A stretch of DNA of 64,000 bases from Aristolochia californica (GCA_029961685.1 JARWKL010000016.1:4775207-4839206); one strand, 5' to 3'. Positions 46,946-61,048 are shown, counted from the first letter of the stretch. Notes: generated by a model not told the origin, from the letters alone. Made by a program: numbers and translations.

Positions 46946-47784
46946 ATCCCTTGAGTACTATAAGCCGTTGCCAAAACGAAGACTAATACATCATTTACAG
47001 CTCATTTACAGTATCTCCAGAGAAGAGAGAAGAGAGAAAAAGCAAGGAAGTTTTCATGGATTCTCCCCCAAGGACCTCCACCGCACCCCAGCCAGCAGCT
47101 GTGGAAGCCCCTGAGAGAAGAAGAAGTTCCATTTGTGGCTGCCTACACAAACAACAAGTCACGCACTTCTATATATAGACCAACAGAATAGATGTGTGTA
47201 GGGAACCCTCAGATCTCTTTTTCCTTTGCTTCACATAGCAGATATGATCAAAAGAATAAATGCCTCTTGTTGACAAATTGTAATCTTTCACAGCAGCGCG
47301 CGTCCTAAGAGATCTTCTCAGTGATAAAGACTTGCAATTTCTGGGATTTGCATGACTTTCCAGGGAGATTTCCTGGACCACACCCAGTTGACCCCTAGAG
47401 GTTTTTAAGACGTATAAGACCATATGGCTTACGGCTTTTAGAAAGAATAAAGTAGCTTGCTGTCGGGGATCACTGTAATACATGGAGATTTTCATGAAGC
47501 ACGTTTCAGAATGAGATGTTAACTTTACAATATCTGAAAGTTAGGGTTAGGTTTTCATAAAATAAAGCGGATACTTTTTCAGATCTTTTTTTTTTTTCAT
47601 TTAGTTTAAACTTGTTGGAGGAAGGAATACCTGTAGCCTGATGGGTTTTGGAATTTATTCTTGAACATGAGAGATTACATGCTTAGTGTGGTAAGTGGAT
47701 ATCGGGGGAGACTACTGCCACCAACACATTGGCTTTGTATTGCTTGCCTTCTAGAAGCACGGTTTGTAAACTTAGGGTCTGTTG

Positions 47785-47915
47785 TGCTACGGGTGGGTGG
47801 CATCGTGCCGAGCCAAACTCGAACCTGCATATATTTGAGCTTGGATTCATCTGAATACTTCGAACTTGGAATCAAGTTGTGCTCGAGCTCGAAAACATAT
47901 ATATATATATATTTA
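47785..47915 (+). mobile_element. hAT terminal remnant and short TA repeat (unit 2)
   Basis: Counterpart of 41022-41267 with the microsatellite reduced to a short TA run. Confidence 0.55.
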
Positions 47916-48325
47916 CCGTTATCTAAGAGAAGAAATTTGAAAAAGAAGAAATTAAGAAGAATGTTTTCACACAGCCTTTGAATGACCCAGAATGCAGTGA
48001 AAGACTCAGCAAAAAGTCTTCTCATAATGGTAGAGACCGGAGCAAGATTCTGCAACTATGCTTTCTTGTTCCAAAACCAAACCCAGAAAGACATGGCGGT
48101 CGTTGTATCCAGTGTTGTTCTTGATATATACGACGTTGCTCGTGTAAGTTTAATTATTATTTTTCAGTCATATATCTAGGTGGACTTGATTGCTTCTAAG
48201 TTTAATGAAACCAATTATTAATCCTGTTGATTTAATTTATAGCTGGTTGACGGTTACTGATATGATCATCAGGAACTAATTAATCGAGAGGGTAGCTAAC
48301 AACTTAATGGTGACCTGCTGGAATG

Positions 48326-49100
48326 TGTTGAGATTTCACGCTCAACCCGGTCCTGTGGTTAAGTACGCTAGTCTTCCGCTCCTAATAGGTCGGTCTTTTG
48401 GGATGTATTGGTTATGTACTTCAACATTTGGTATCAGAGCTGGGCACGTCACGCCTTCGAATCCCGCCAGAGGCAAAGTGGGTGCTCCGCAGGAGGGTAG
48501 AGGACGCGGGCATGGAGGAGGGGCCCGGAGCCTCGCGTAAGGGGGCGTGTTGAGATTTCACGCTCGGCCCGGTCCTGTGGTTAAGTACGCTAGTCTTTCG
48601 CTCCTAACAAGCCGGTCTTTTGGGATGTATTGGCTAGGTACTTCAATATTTGGTATCAGATCTGGGCACGTCAAGTCTTTGAATCCTGCCAGAGGCAAAG
48701 TGGGCGCTCCGCGAGAGGGTAGAGGAGGCGGGCGTGGAGGACGGCCCGACGCCTCGCGTGAGGGGGCGTGTTGAGATTTCATGCTCGGCCTGGTCCTGTG
48801 GTTAAGTACACTAGTCTTCCGCTCCTAAAAGGCAAGTCTTTTGGGATGTATTGGCAGTGTACTTCAACATTGACGTACCCAACTCTGATACCAAATGTTG
48901 AATTACCTAGCCAATACATCCAAAAAGACCGGCCTATTAGGAGTGGAAGACTAGCGTACTTAACCACAGGACCGGGGCGAGCGTCAAATCTCAACACAAT
49001 GTTGTAGAACCTAGCCAATACATCCCAAAAGACCGGCCTTTTAGGAGCAGAAGACTAGCGTACTTAACCACAGGACCGGGCCAAGCGTGAAATCTCAACA
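48326..49100. mobile_element. TRIM/SMART-type array, family 1 (unit 2)
   Basis: LTRs at 48326-48426, 48548-48648, 48769-48869 (plus) and 48896-48996, 49000-49100 (inverted), all exactly 101 bp, with the same layout as 41679-42453. Present before the unit duplicated. Confidence 0.9.
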
Positions 49101-49734
49101 GAATGTTCCCATCAGATGCATGGCTAGCTACATGACAACCTTCCTCATCCCCAGTCCATCTGATTACGATGAGAGACGATGCCTCAAAACCTGGAATGAG
49201 TTTGCGAAAGAGTATCAGAACCAACGACTGAAAGTATGGGCAATTCCCTGTTGTTAACAAACAGCGTGCGGATTACTACAGAGCTGCATTGGATGTTATT
49301 GATAACGCCCAACAAAGATATGCGTACTTAAACGAGAATTCTTGGACTTGAATTCAAATTTGCTTCCAGTATTGGATTAGAAACGGCGGGATTCAAGGCG
49401 TTGGTAGCTTGCTGGTGGTGGTGCTGGTGGGTGGGTATTGGAGATGAGACGAGGAAGAAAAAAGTCTATCCCTCGGAGAGGAAGTTAACCTCTTCTTCGG
49501 ATGAAATCCATCCCATAAGATACTCTTGGGAAGGATGAAATCCAGTTCTAAATTATTTATTTCTTTTAAATTTAAAAATAAATGAGAATTTCAACATTAT
49601 GTAAATATTACACTAATGTTGTATATTATATTTAACTTAAAAATTATGTATTATGTATTAAGTATTATAAAAATTCCTTAATTTGAGACAAATTTTGTAT
49701 TATTCTATTTTATCATATTTATAATAGAAATTAT

Positions 49735-50144
49735 TGTCAGAGTGGTTCTGTCCACTCTTGTAAGCAGTAGCTTTCTGCACCTAATAGATCAGTCTGTTGG
49801 GTTGTATTGGCTAACCGCTCATAGTATTAGAGTTGGGCACACCACGTCCAACGTTCAAATACTGTGAGAGGAGTTCAAGAATGGGCGGGGTGGGTGTTAA
49901 AGTGGTTTCGTTCAATCTTGTAAGCGGTAGCTTTCCGCACCTAACAGATCAGTCTATTAGGTTGTATTGGCTAACCTCTGTTATGGTATTAGAGCTGGGC
50001 ACGCCGCGTCCCACGTTCGAATCCCGTGAGAAGCGATCAAGAATGGGTGGGGTGGGTGTCAGAGTGGTTTTGTCCACTCTTGTAGGCGGTAACTTTTCGC
50101 ACCTAACAGATTGGTCTTTTGGGTGTATTGGCTAGCCCCTGTCA
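49735..50144 (+). mobile_element. TRIM/SMART-type array, family 2 (unit 2)
   Basis: LTRs at 49735-49821, 49895-49983 and 50057-50144 (87, 89 and 88 bp), the same as the array at 43120-43529. Substitutions since duplication include TGTCA to TGTTA at the second LTR end. Confidence 0.85.
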
Positions 50145-50366
50145 ATTATATTATGATAAAATTTATAAAATGTCTCATAATTTATAAAATTATATTATTT
50201 CATATTATAAACTTTTATAAATTAGAAATTTATATTATTTATAATTTTATTATGTTAATAGAATTAAAAAATATATTATCACCTCTCTTCCTTCTTTTCT
50301 CTTTCTTTTTCTTTCTCCCTTGGCTTCAATCGATTCGGAACCTCGTTATTGCACCAACATTGCCAT

Positions 50367-50770
50367 GGCTTCTACTCATCCAGACCCATTTTTCTCTAAC
50401 CTCCATCTTGCTACAACCAACCTTCACAATCTCCTCTGAGCTTCTTTCGGAAAACGATCTAGCAAAGATGGACAAACAGTTCCGAGTCCTCCTCGATACC
50501 CTTTGTGTAACTTCTTGATAAATGGTTCCTTTTCTATCTCTCGCCATGGCTAACAAAGCTTTCGACTTCAGGATCACGTCTCCATGACGCTGAAGCTCTT
50601 GCAGAACTCCAGTAGAAACTCATTGTTCTCTCCAACAAATTAGCCAACAAGACCGTCCCGGAGAAGAGATTGACTCACCTGGTCAAGAACATCGACTGTG
50701 TCATCCGGTTTAGCTCCGGCATTGACACGGTGATGAAGGGGAGTGAACCAGCCATGCAGAAACTCTAGCA
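50367..50770 (+). pseudogene. Decayed helical-protein gene fragment (unit 2)
   Basis: Same fragment and same frame breaks as 43752-44165, with a few further substitutions. Confidence 0.4.
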
Positions 50771-51314
50771 GGTTGTTGAGTTCTTTAGTCGGACCAAGGC
50801 TTGGTTACCTTGAAAACTATGCATGGGACGGAGGTTGACGCATGAGGGGCTTCTCGACAAAGCCATTAAAAGAAATTTTATTCTGCTGGTGAAAATTTTG
50901 GCAGGCTAGTTTCTACTCGAAGAACTTTGGCCAACAAATTATAGACTTTAGGAACAACCTTCTAAGAGCGATGAACCAAATTTGCTGGGAATACATACTT
51001 CCTGCAAATTTTGGAATTGGCTAGACTTTTATTCTTCTAGCAATCTCTATTTTTACTGAGTGATTCTTCTACCTACGAAACTCAAAAGGGAATTTATTTC
51101 TATAAATTCATTGGCAGTTTTTATTCTATCCTTGTGAATTCATTAACAAATAAAAATAATCAAATATAAAAAAAATTATAGATAACAAAACATATATAAT
51201 AAAATCTCAAAATAATATACAAAATTATACAATTTTTTTATAAAAATAGATAATGTATAAATTATATAAAAATAAAATAATTATACACCATTAACAGGAG
51301 GATTTGGGGTGGTA

Positions 51315-52225
51315 CTAAAAAAACAATTGCATTTGCATCTCTAAGTTCTTTATCTTACACTCTTGCACCTCAGAACGATGATCACACTCCTTAGCATGAG
51401 GTTGTATAGTTCTCAACTACTCCTAAGTCTGGGATAATGCCTCTTTAGTTTTCCACAACTCATTTATACATGTAATTGACTGAGAGGAAGATGGTTGGAC
51501 ATTCCTAGGTAGAGGCGATTGAGACAAACCCAACCCCTTAATGTACCCAGATTGAGCTGTACTAACCCATCATATGATGGCACTCTCATCAACTATCTCA
51601 CCAGCTTCTTGTGCCTCTCGTACTAGACGTTGCATTTCCTCACATGAAAAATAGCATAACTAAAAAAATTAACTTGCTAAAAATAAAATATTATATTTAT
51701 AAGAAAATTATACTTACATATTAATCTTTGGATTCATCGGTCCTCATGTAATTGGACCAATGAGTAATCCAAATTTTCTTAATATCTGAGTAATTTTTAC
51801 CTTACACACCTAGCAGGACAAGTGCATGTAAGTATATTATATTAGTAGTATATTTGAAAGAAAATATAATGCAAGTTAAATACATTACCACCTCCTCTTG
51901 GATACCCATAAAAGACTTCGACCCAATGGTATGCCGAACATTTTTTTACATTTACTAGGGAATGTCTCTGCAAATAAAAATTTGTTGATTAATAAAATAA
52001 ACAATAATTGACATTTTAAAACACAATCCTTAATAATTTAATCACCTCAAACTTCGCCCCCTCAAACATGTTCATGCACAACTACTCTTAGTCCTCAACA
52101 GAGACCCCTTTATAGGGAGTAGACAAGGCTTTTGGGTAACCCCTCCAAACTCCTTTAATAAGATGATGGGCTCGGCGAGGTGCCAGAGTTTCTCGTAATA
52201 CTCCTATAATAAGATGACGGGCTCG
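51315..52225 (-). mobile_element. Possible En/Spm (CACTA) coding remnant (unit 2)
   Basis: Counterpart of 44700-45610, virtually unchanged. Confidence 0.4.
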
Positions 52226-52473
52226 GCGAGGAAAGACGGTTTTGATCAGCCCTACTTTGCTAATTTGAGAGTATTACTAATACGAGTGTGTCTCAATTGC
52301 ATTAGTACCAAGAGTATAAGGAAGATACAAGAAATATAGGGATGTGTTTGGATCGTAGATATTAGAATGGGAAAAAGAAGAAGGGAAATGAAATAAATGA
52401 TAAAAGTAGCAAAGTTAATGACAAAATTTAGGAAAAGTTCTCAAGATCAGAAACAAATAAGAAATTTATGGAG

Positions 52474-54275
52474 CATTAATGAAAATAACTATTAAGCATT
52501 TTTAAGATTGTAACAGATGATCAGACACAATATTTTGGACAACTATCGGTTTGACGTTTCAAAACCTTGACTTCTCCTTTTCAAAAAGTATTTTCCTAAT
52601 TCATAAAAATTGCTTTTTACATTTCAAAAACGTTCTGCATTTTTTAAAACAAATTGAAAAATCATTACTTTCTTTTCACGAGGAGAAACTTACTCTCGTC
52701 GAAAGTTTCTTACTTAATCCAAGCAAATAAATTATTTTGTGTATGTTTGTGTTCTTAATCAGTTTCTTACTTTCTTTAGCATTTAACAAAAATAAAAGCT
52801 TATTCATCATCAAACCAAAGACGGAAGCTTCTGCTAATGTGGGTTTACAATCTTAACTCTCTTGGCTCATCTTCAACTAGCTTTTAGTGTTTTTCCTCCT
52901 ATATATATATTGTTTTGGAGTTTTTCAGTTAAATGAAAAAAAAAACAAGCGAGATGACCCAAAAACTGTGGAAATTTTGATTAGCTTAATAGCTTTCTTC
53001 TTCATTAATTATCAATCTCTGAAACAGCTCCAATACCTTGAAAACAAGGAAGTACAGTAACACTTAAGAATTAAATCCCAGAAACAATTGCTTCATTCCT
53101 TTAAAGTAGATACAAGGTGCGAGAACAGAACTTAATCAGGATTCCACCGGGTGCAGTTTGAATGGATGAAGGCCCAGAAGCTGGAATCGACTGTATCTGG
53201 CTGCTCAGAAACCGCTCTGGTTGTTCAATCGTGATGTTCAAAACAACGGTTTCCTTCTAGCTAAGAGCTTTACACTTCGTCTCCTCCATGGTATATAGGC
53301 TTCTGCTCATCCTTCCAAACAGCTTCCTGAGTGCAAGATCAGGAAAAGAATTTTCACTGAGACATTAATAAAGAGCTAATGGTTAACAATTCCCAGTTTA
53401 GTACTTACGCAGCAAGATCCATCTGCCGCTTATTGAGTTCTTCTAGAGTGCGAGGGAGCAAGGTAGCTGTCATGGGCTCTCCCCCAAGGGCCTTCGCTAC
53501 AACCTGAACATGGTGGTTTGCGGTTAGCAGTGGAAGCCTTTGAGGGAGAGTCAATGCCATATCCCTTGAGTACTATAAGCCGTTGCCAAAACGAAGACTA
53601 ATACACCATGTACAGCTCATTTACAGTATCTCCAGAGAAGAGAGGAGAGAAAAAGCAAGGAAGTTTTCATGGATTCTCCCCAAGGACCTCCACCGCAACC
53701 CTGCTAGCAGCTGTGGAAGCCCTGAGGGAAGAAGAAGTGCCATTTGTGGCTGCCTACACAAACAACAAGTCAAGCACTTCTATATATAGACCAACAGAGT
53801 AGATGTGTGTAGTGGACCCTCAGATCTCTTTTTCCTTTGCTTCACATAGCAGATATGATCAAAAGAATAAATGCCTCTTGTTGACAAATTGTAACCTTTC
53901 ACAGCAGCGCGCGTCCTAAGAGATCTTCTCAGTGATAAAGACTGGCAATTTCTGGGATTTGCATGACTTTCCAGGGAGATTTCCTGGACCACACCCAGTT
54001 GACCCCTAGTGGTTTCAAGAGGTATAAGACCATATGGTTAACGGATGTTAGAAAGAATAAAGTAGCTTGCTGTTGGGGATCTCTTTAATCCAATGGAGAT
54101 TTTTATGAAGTACGTTTCAGCATGAGATGAATTCATGAGTCAAGTCGGTACTAATCACATGTTCGTCTTTATCATTGTAGGTCCCCCCTTGTTATAATGT
54201 TAAGACTTCGATAAAAAAAATTCTTACTTGTTAACTTTACAATATCTGAAAGTTAAGTTTTCATAAGATAGAGCT
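52474..54275. repeat. Truncated unit 3 (K block) leading into copia D
   Basis: Repeats the first 1.8 kb of unit 2 and then departs. An insertion of about 100 bp (about 54128-54231), shared with the copy at 59400, separates the arms of the former GAGATGTTAACTTTAC junction. At AGAGCTGATCC copia gag begins. Confidence 0.88.
53101..53560 (-). pseudogene. Two-exon gene-like module, K block copy 3
   Basis: Exons 53560-53409 (152 bp) and 53326-53101 (226 bp), same splice sites and same shared TAG as copies 1 and 2. Confidence 0.4.
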
Positions 54276-56401
54276 GATCCATTGTCAAATAATGTTATCC
54301 ACCTCGAGACTGTAAAGCAAATTTGGGACACCTGTGTTAAGTTGTACTCAAATACCGAAAATTTATAAAAGTTATATGATGTATTTCAAAGTATGTTTAA
54401 CACAAAACAAGGAGAGAATCTACATGAGTACTTGGCTCGGTTCACAAGATTGATTCAAGAATGGAAAATTGCTCAACCTTACTCCATTGACATATTAGTT
54501 CAAGAAAAGCAGCGGGAGGCCATAGTAACTGCTATTTGTTTGGCCAATACCAAGTCATATCTTGAGGAGGCTAAAACCCAACTTCCCAGCTCGTCCGCAC
54601 TTCCATCCTTTAATGACATAAGTGTGTTAGACTTCTTAGGATACCAAACCAGTCTTCCACCTCTCAAACAGAGATAACATCTGTTATGTACTCAGATGAT
54701 AAGAATACACATTCTACCATAGAGAACGTGGTAAAACTTATAGAGGAGGATAAGAAAGAGGTGGTCGAACTGGCTCTGGTCCTTTGAGGACTAATAATTA
54801 GGTATGTACTCAATGTGGTGGACTAAATCATCTTGTGAACACTTGTTGGAAGTTTCATGGCAAACCAGACTAGGTTACTTCCAACCAGACCTCGATTAAT
54901 AGTAATGAAAAAAATGATGAAAACACCGAGTTGGAGAATGACAAGAAGACTATCTAAAATGATTATTATGTGTTATTACAAAGAAAAAAGACTTTTGATG
55001 ATATCTCCTTCCACGTCTTCTACTACTGCTGCTTCCCCCATTGCCATTTCTTCCTCTTTATCATAGATCATTGACTCAGGGGCCTCTGAGCATCTCACAG
55101 CTAATAAGAGTTTATTGAATTTCATGTCTTCATGTTTTTCAAACAAGCTTGCCACTATAGCCGATGGATCCCAAACCAAAATTCCTAGGAAGAAATCTTC
55201 CTCTTCTACACCTTCACTTCAACTTATCGATGTCCTGTTTGTTCCTAAATGCCTATTAAATTTATTGTTTCTCAGTCAATTAAAAAATAATAATTGATCT
55301 ATAACCTTCTCACCTTCTTCTTGTGTTTTCCATGATCTACAAATAAAACAGGTGATCGGTGGATGCCATGAAAAGCGGACCTTTATTACTTGGACTTGCC
55401 TCCAATAACTGCAATTTCCACTTCTCAAATAGAGGTAAGATTATGGCACAACAGGTTTGACATCCATCAATTGCGTCACTTCAACAATTATTTTCATCTT
55501 TGAAAACCTAGCCTACTTTAAATTGTGAAGACTGTCAATTGAGCAAACACCAGAGGACAATATATTCTCCTCGAGTTGAACTTAAAAGTGTTGCTCATTT
55601 TTCCTTAATTCACTGAGATGTATGAGGACCCTTAAATGTCTCAAACATATCTCAACAAGTATTTTGTTACTTTTGTTGATGTCTTCAATTGAGTCACATG
55701 ACTATTTTTGTTCAAAGATCGACATGAATATTTTCAATATTTAAGTCCTTTTATGCCATGGTGCGCACTCGGTTTAAAAAAAATACAAGTGTTTCAGTCA
55801 GATAATGCCCAGAGTGTACCTATCTAGTGGATCTTAATCCTTTTGTCAGGATAATGCCATTATCCATCAGACATTTGTGCCTACACCCCTCAACAAAATG
55901 GTGTAACCGAAAGAAAGACCGACATCTCCTTGAGGTCGCCCAAGGACTACTATACTCTATGAGGGTGCCCTATTTTTACTGGCATCGTGCCATATTTACA
56001 ATCTTTTTCCTTATTAATAGGCTATCACCTTCAATAGTTAGCTATAAATCTCCATACTCATTATTATTTTTGGATGAAGACCCTTTCTCCCTTCCTTTGA
56101 AGGTCTTTAGTTGAACATATTTTGTTTATGTCACATCCCCTCATAAGAGTAAGTTTGAGACTACGTCTCTTAAATGTAATATTTTTGGGTTACTTTCATA
56201 TCTAAAAGGATTATGTCCGCTTCAATCATTCTCTTCATAAGTTAATTGTCTCTAGGAATGTCACCGTCTTTGAGGACTCATCTTTTTTAGTCTTCAAAAT
56301 ATGCTCCTCCAGGTCTTTCATCAATTCAGGTGGCTCCGAAGCCCGTTGTACAACTTGATGCTGATATACTTCAATGCACTGAAGCATTGACCGATTCCAC
56401 A
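54276..56401 (+). mobile_element. Ty1/copia copy D (gag to integrase, 3' half deleted)
   Basis: Holds the gag missing from copies A and B: QIWDTCVKLYSNTENL, LYDVFQSMFNTKQGENLHEY, RFTRLIQEWKIAQPYSIDIL. Then come an intact zinc knuckle, a protease with intact DSGASEHLTANKSLL (about 55070), GAG-pre-integrase and integrase to about 56400. It stops in the linker after integrase and joins L-block sequence at CCTAGAAAATAAAACCTAG; RT, RNase H and PPT are gone. No LTR or PBS upstream. Many stops. Confidence 0.87.
54805..54846 (+). other. Gag CCHC zinc knuckle, copia D
   Basis: CTQCGGLNHLVNTC is a perfect C-x2-C-x4-H-x4-C nucleocapsid motif. It is followed by WKFHGKPD, the sequence at which copies A and B begin (WKLHSK). 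Confidence 0.9.
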
Positions 56402-57340
56402 CCTAGAAAATAAAACCTAGAAAGGAAGCATGGTTTTGACTAGTCCTACCTTGTGAGTTTGAGAATATTACTTCTATGAGTGTGTCTCAATTGCTTATGT
56501 ACAAAGAGTATAAGGAAGATGATACAAGAAATATAGGGATGTGTTTGGATCATAGATATTAGAATGGGAAAAAAAATGGAAATGAAATAAATGATAAAAA
56601 TAGTAAAGTTAATGAGAAAGTTTAGGAAAAAGTACTAAAGATAATAAACAAATAGGAAATTCATGGAGCATCAAGGAAAAGACATAAATAGACATACATT
56701 ATCTTCTTTAATTACACATTTCTCTCAAATTCGTTTCTAGCCTTTCTCTCTTCTCCCAAGCTCTCTCTCCCCATCTCTCTCTAATCGTCTCTCTTTTCTC
56801 TCTTTTTTTCTTTCTTCCTGTCATTTCTTCTCTTCTTCTTTTTCCTCTCCACTCTCACCACCTTGGTTGAGGACCTTGTCATGAGATTCTAAAATCCAAC
56901 AACGTCTAATAGGAAAAACTCATCCACACTTCTTAATGTAATTTTATGAAATTTATCTAGTACAATTTTCTTAGAAGTTAAAGTGATTGAGAGAAAAAAA
57001 CTGGTTGGGCCATCGAGATTATTTTTTATCCTCAAGGTTCTAGAGTTTCAAACCTAGAAAGGGAACAAGGTTTTGACCTGTCCTATTTTGGCTAGTTTGA
57101 GAGTATTACTTATACGAGTGTGTCTCAATTGCATAAGTAACAAGAGTATAAGGAAGATGATACAAGACATATAGAGATGTGTTTGGATAGTAGATATTAG
57201 AATGGGAAAAAGAAGAAGGGAAATGACATAAATGATAAAAATAGTAAAGTTAATGAGAAAATTTAGGAAAAATACTCAAGATCAGAAACAAAGAGGAAAT
57301 TTATGGAGCATTAAGGGTATGTTTGGAACCCCTAGAAAAG
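56402..57340. repeat. L block, copy D
   Basis: Corresponds to about 29350-30240 of copy B. Carries the right fold-back arm only (about 56680-56720), since the left part was lost with the 3' half of copia D. Confidence 0.75.
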
Positions 57341-57363
57341 AAAAGAAAAGAAAAAAAAATGAG

Positions 57364-57470
57364 AGTTTGACCATTATAATTCCCAAAATTTGTTTGTGAA
57401 AATGAGATAAAGATCAAATTCTCCTTTTTCTCTAATTATATTTGGGAATAATAATGGTCAAAATAACTGG
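57364..57470. repeat. Short hairpin, MITE-like (copy D side)
   Basis: Third copy of the fold-back found at 24020 and 30287. Confidence 0.65.
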
Positions 57471-57474
57471 TCCA

Positions 57475-59395
57475 CAAAATAGACTGATCGTGAGCACAAG
57501 AACAAAAATTACAAATTTTCAAAGTGATGTAGGATCCAACCTTTAATTTGATCCTTTGATTCGATCTCCACATTTCAAAGTGATGTAGGATCCAACCTTT
57601 AATTTGATCCTTTGATTCGATCTCCACATGCAAACTTAATTTATGTTTTGATTAACTTGATGAATAAACTGCAATCTCATTCAACCTTTCTCCCTAATCT
57701 TCTCTGTCTCCCCAAGGTGATTATTTTCCTCATTTCGACCTTTTGACAAAATTCTTTTGTTTTGAAAGTATTTATGTTCCTATGGGCTTCTTATAGAGTG
57801 ACATTTTCATTTCTTAAATTCCAAGTTTTTTTTATGTTGTGCTTTATTTAGGGCAAGGATTTAACAGTGGAACCACTCACCTTATTTATCATCATTTGGA
57901 CTTTGCTTCCTTTGCCTGTTTTACTTTTCTTATTAATACCTTTTTTTACCAAGATCACAACAGAACAAATTATAAATCGTCCCTTTATTTTCTAAAACGA
58001 ATAGGCTTTGCCATTAATAAAAAGAAAAAGAAAACAAAGATAAAGAAGACTATCCATTATGGAGAAAGTGATTAATCATATGTAGGAATATTTGCCTGTT
58101 ACTTTTAAGTTGCTCTTCGTAAAATTAACAAGCTACTCCGGAAACCTGATCGTTTATCATGACTGAATTCACCATTGGAAGGGCCTGCAAAATTTGTTTT
58201 ACCCAGAAGAAACCGAGACGACGAAACTGGTTTGCACCAGACGAAACGTAAATTCCAAGCCAGTAGGTTATATATTAGAAGATCAAGGCAAGTTTCATGC
58301 ACTCCACTACAAGGGCTTCAACCTCCGCCAAAAATGCATGGCAGCCGTAGAAGCCCTTGAGGGAGAGTGAATGATGAATGCCCTGGGGAGCAGAACTCTG
58401 AACTCTTCCCATCACCATATCTCTGGGCTGTTCTCAATCAACACAACAGGTTTATATAGAGACAAGCCGGGGATCTATTGACAGTTCTTCCTTGTCTAGA
58501 TAAGATAAAGAATAAATTCTCGGTTCTTTAGCCCTGTTGAGTCTACCAGATGTCTGTAAATGATGAACAAGTTCAGATTTAGCCACCTGAGTGAATATTA
58601 GATGGGTCCGGGGTGCTTCATGCTTGGCTCTTAACCTGCTTTGAGAGGTAACTTGTGGCTTTAGGAAGGGAATAAAGTTGATGAAGATGAAGATCAATAA
58701 TTGTGTACTGAAGACTGTTTTGACATTCCTCCGAGACACAGAGTGGAAGGACGGCAACCCTATTCTTGTTCCTTTTGCTTTTACTCATCATGGGTAATAT
58801 ATTAGTTCTCTCGTACATGAAGATCTGGGTTTTCTAGACGTTTCTTTCGTCTTTCTTTGCGAACAAAAGAAAAGGTCTACGCATAAACCAAGGTTGCTAG
58901 AATCGGCTGGGTTGGTTGACTCCAGAAAGTGGCCAAGGGGGATTCAATTGTTTCGATTGCTAGTTTTGAAAAAGCTAAAAGAAAATTAAATTCCCCCTTC
59001 TCTTTCCATTAGGGGGGTGTGCTCTCCTCACCCATTCGTTTTAGAACACTGGATTGATAGTGTTGATAGAGATAAAGATAATGATAAAGATAAATATAAT
59101 TAGTGATTGAATTAGAGACAGACTCAAATTGTAGAGTTGTAATCATCTACTGTCTCTGTTGTAACTCTGTACCTGATCAATAATAATCACGACAATATTA
59201 TTCTATATTCCTATATTCTACAAGTGTGTCCAAAATAAAAATAAAAATGAGAGAGTTATAACTCCGTTCTTCCCTGATCTTTCAGCATGTAGGCAAAGAA
59301 TAAGACTATTATCAAGATGGGATTCTGAACCAACCCCGTCACAGGGAGGATCGAAGACGATTATGAAGATAGTAGATATTTAGAATAGGAAATTT
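57475..59395. repeat. R block, copy D
   Basis: Sister of copy C: shares the 60-bp tandem duplication (about 57515-57630) and the extra segment of about 200 bp (about 59010-59225). Minus-strand open frame of 101 codons at 58452-58757 as in copy C. Confidence 0.8.
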
Positions 59396-59399
59396 CTGG

Positions 59400-61048
59400 A
59401 GTATTAATGAAAATAACTTAATATGAAGCTTGGAGTTCCAAGCTGAGACAGGGTTGAAACACTTAGTCTCATGGAAAGTTTCTTACTTAATCCAAACAAA
59501 TAAATTATTTTGTGTAAGTTTGTGTTCTTAATCAGTTTCTTACTTTCTTTAGCATTTAACAAAAATAAAAGCTTATTCATCATCAAACCAAAGACGGAAG
59601 CTTCTGCTAATGTGGGTTTACAATCTTAACTCTCTTGGCTCATCTTCAACTACCTTTTAGTGTTTTTCCTCATATATATATACTTTTGGAGTTTTTCCGA
59701 TAAATGAAAAAAAACAAGCGAGATGACCCAAAAACTGTGGAAATTTTGATTAGTTTAATAGCTTTCTTCTTCATTAATTATCAATCTCTGAAACAGCTCC
59801 AACACCTTGAAAACAAGGAAGTACAGTAACACTTAAGAATTAAATCCCAGAAACAATTGCTTCATTCCTCTAAACTAGATACAAGGTGCGACAACAGAAC
59901 ATAATCAGGATTCCACTGGGTGCAGTTTGAATGGATGAAGGCCCAGAAGCTGGAATCGACTGTATCTGGCTGCTCAGAAACAGCTCTGGTTGTTCAATCG
60001 TGATGTTTAAAACAACGGTTTCATTCTAGCTAAGAGCTTTACACTTCATCTCCACCATCATACATAGGCTTCAGCTCATCCTTCCAAACAGCTTCCTGAG
60101 TGCAAGATCAGGAAAATAATTTTCACTGAGAGATTAATAAAGAACTAATGGTTAACAATTCCCAGTATAGTACTTACGCAGCATGATCCATCTGCCGCTT
60201 ATTGAGTTCTTCTAGAGTGCGAGGGAGCAAGGTAGCTGTCATGGACGCTCCCCCAAGGACCTTCGCTACAACCTGAACATGGTGGTTTGCAGCTAGCAGT
60301 GGAAGCCCTTGAGGGAGAGTCAATGCCATATCCCTTGAGTACTATAAGCCGTTGCCAAAACGAAGACTAATACACCATTTACAGCTCTTTTACAGTATCT
60401 CCAGAGAAGAGAGAAGAGAGAAAAAGCAAGGAAGTTTTCATGGATTCTCCCCCAAGGACCTCCACCGCACCCCAGCCAGCAGCTGTGGAAGCCCCTGAGA
60501 GAAGAAGAAGTTCCATTTGTGGCTGCCTACACAAACAACAAGTCAAGCACTTCTATATATAGACCAACAGAATAGATGTGTGTAGTGGACCCTCAGATCT
60601 CTTTTTCCTTTGCTTCACATAGCAGATATGATCAAAAGAATAAATGCCTCGTGTTGACAAATTATAACCTTTCACAGCAGCGCGCGTCCTAAGAGATCTT
60701 CTCAGTGATAAAGACTGGCAATTTCTGGGATTTGCATGACTTTCCAGGGAGATTTCCTGGACCACACCCAGTAGACCCCTAGTGGTTTCAAGAGGTATAA
60801 GACCATATGGTTTACGGATGTTAGAAAGAATAAAGTAGCTTGCTGTTGGGGATCTCTTTAATCCAATGGAGATTTTTATGAAGTACGTTTCAGCATGAGA
60901 TGAATTCACGAGTCAATTCGGTACTAATCACATGTTCGTCTTTATCATTGTGGGTCCCCCCTTGTTATAATGTTAAGACTTTGATAAAAAAAATTCTTAC
61001 TTGTTAACTTTACAATATCTGAAAGTTAAGTTTTCATAAAATAGAGCG
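59400..61048. repeat. Truncated unit 4 (K block) leading into copia E
   Basis: Same arrangement as 52474-54275, including the shared insertion of about 100 bp, but more diverged and with an internal deletion near 59430-59460. Confidence 0.87.
59870..60329 (-). pseudogene. Two-exon gene-like module, K block copy 4
   Basis: Exons 60329-60178 (152 bp) and 60095-59870 (226 bp). The terminal stop is TAG instead of TAA, and an additional TGA appears after GRMS, so this copy is further decayed, yet lengths and splice sites are unchanged. Confidence 0.4.

Larger units (their letters stand above)
45855..52473. repeat. Tandem segmental duplication, unit 2
   Basis: 6.62 kb copy of unit 1 in the same orientation with the same internal order. 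Same landmark ATTAAGCATTTTTAAG at 45872 and again at 52491 (start of truncated unit 3). Confidence 0.93.
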
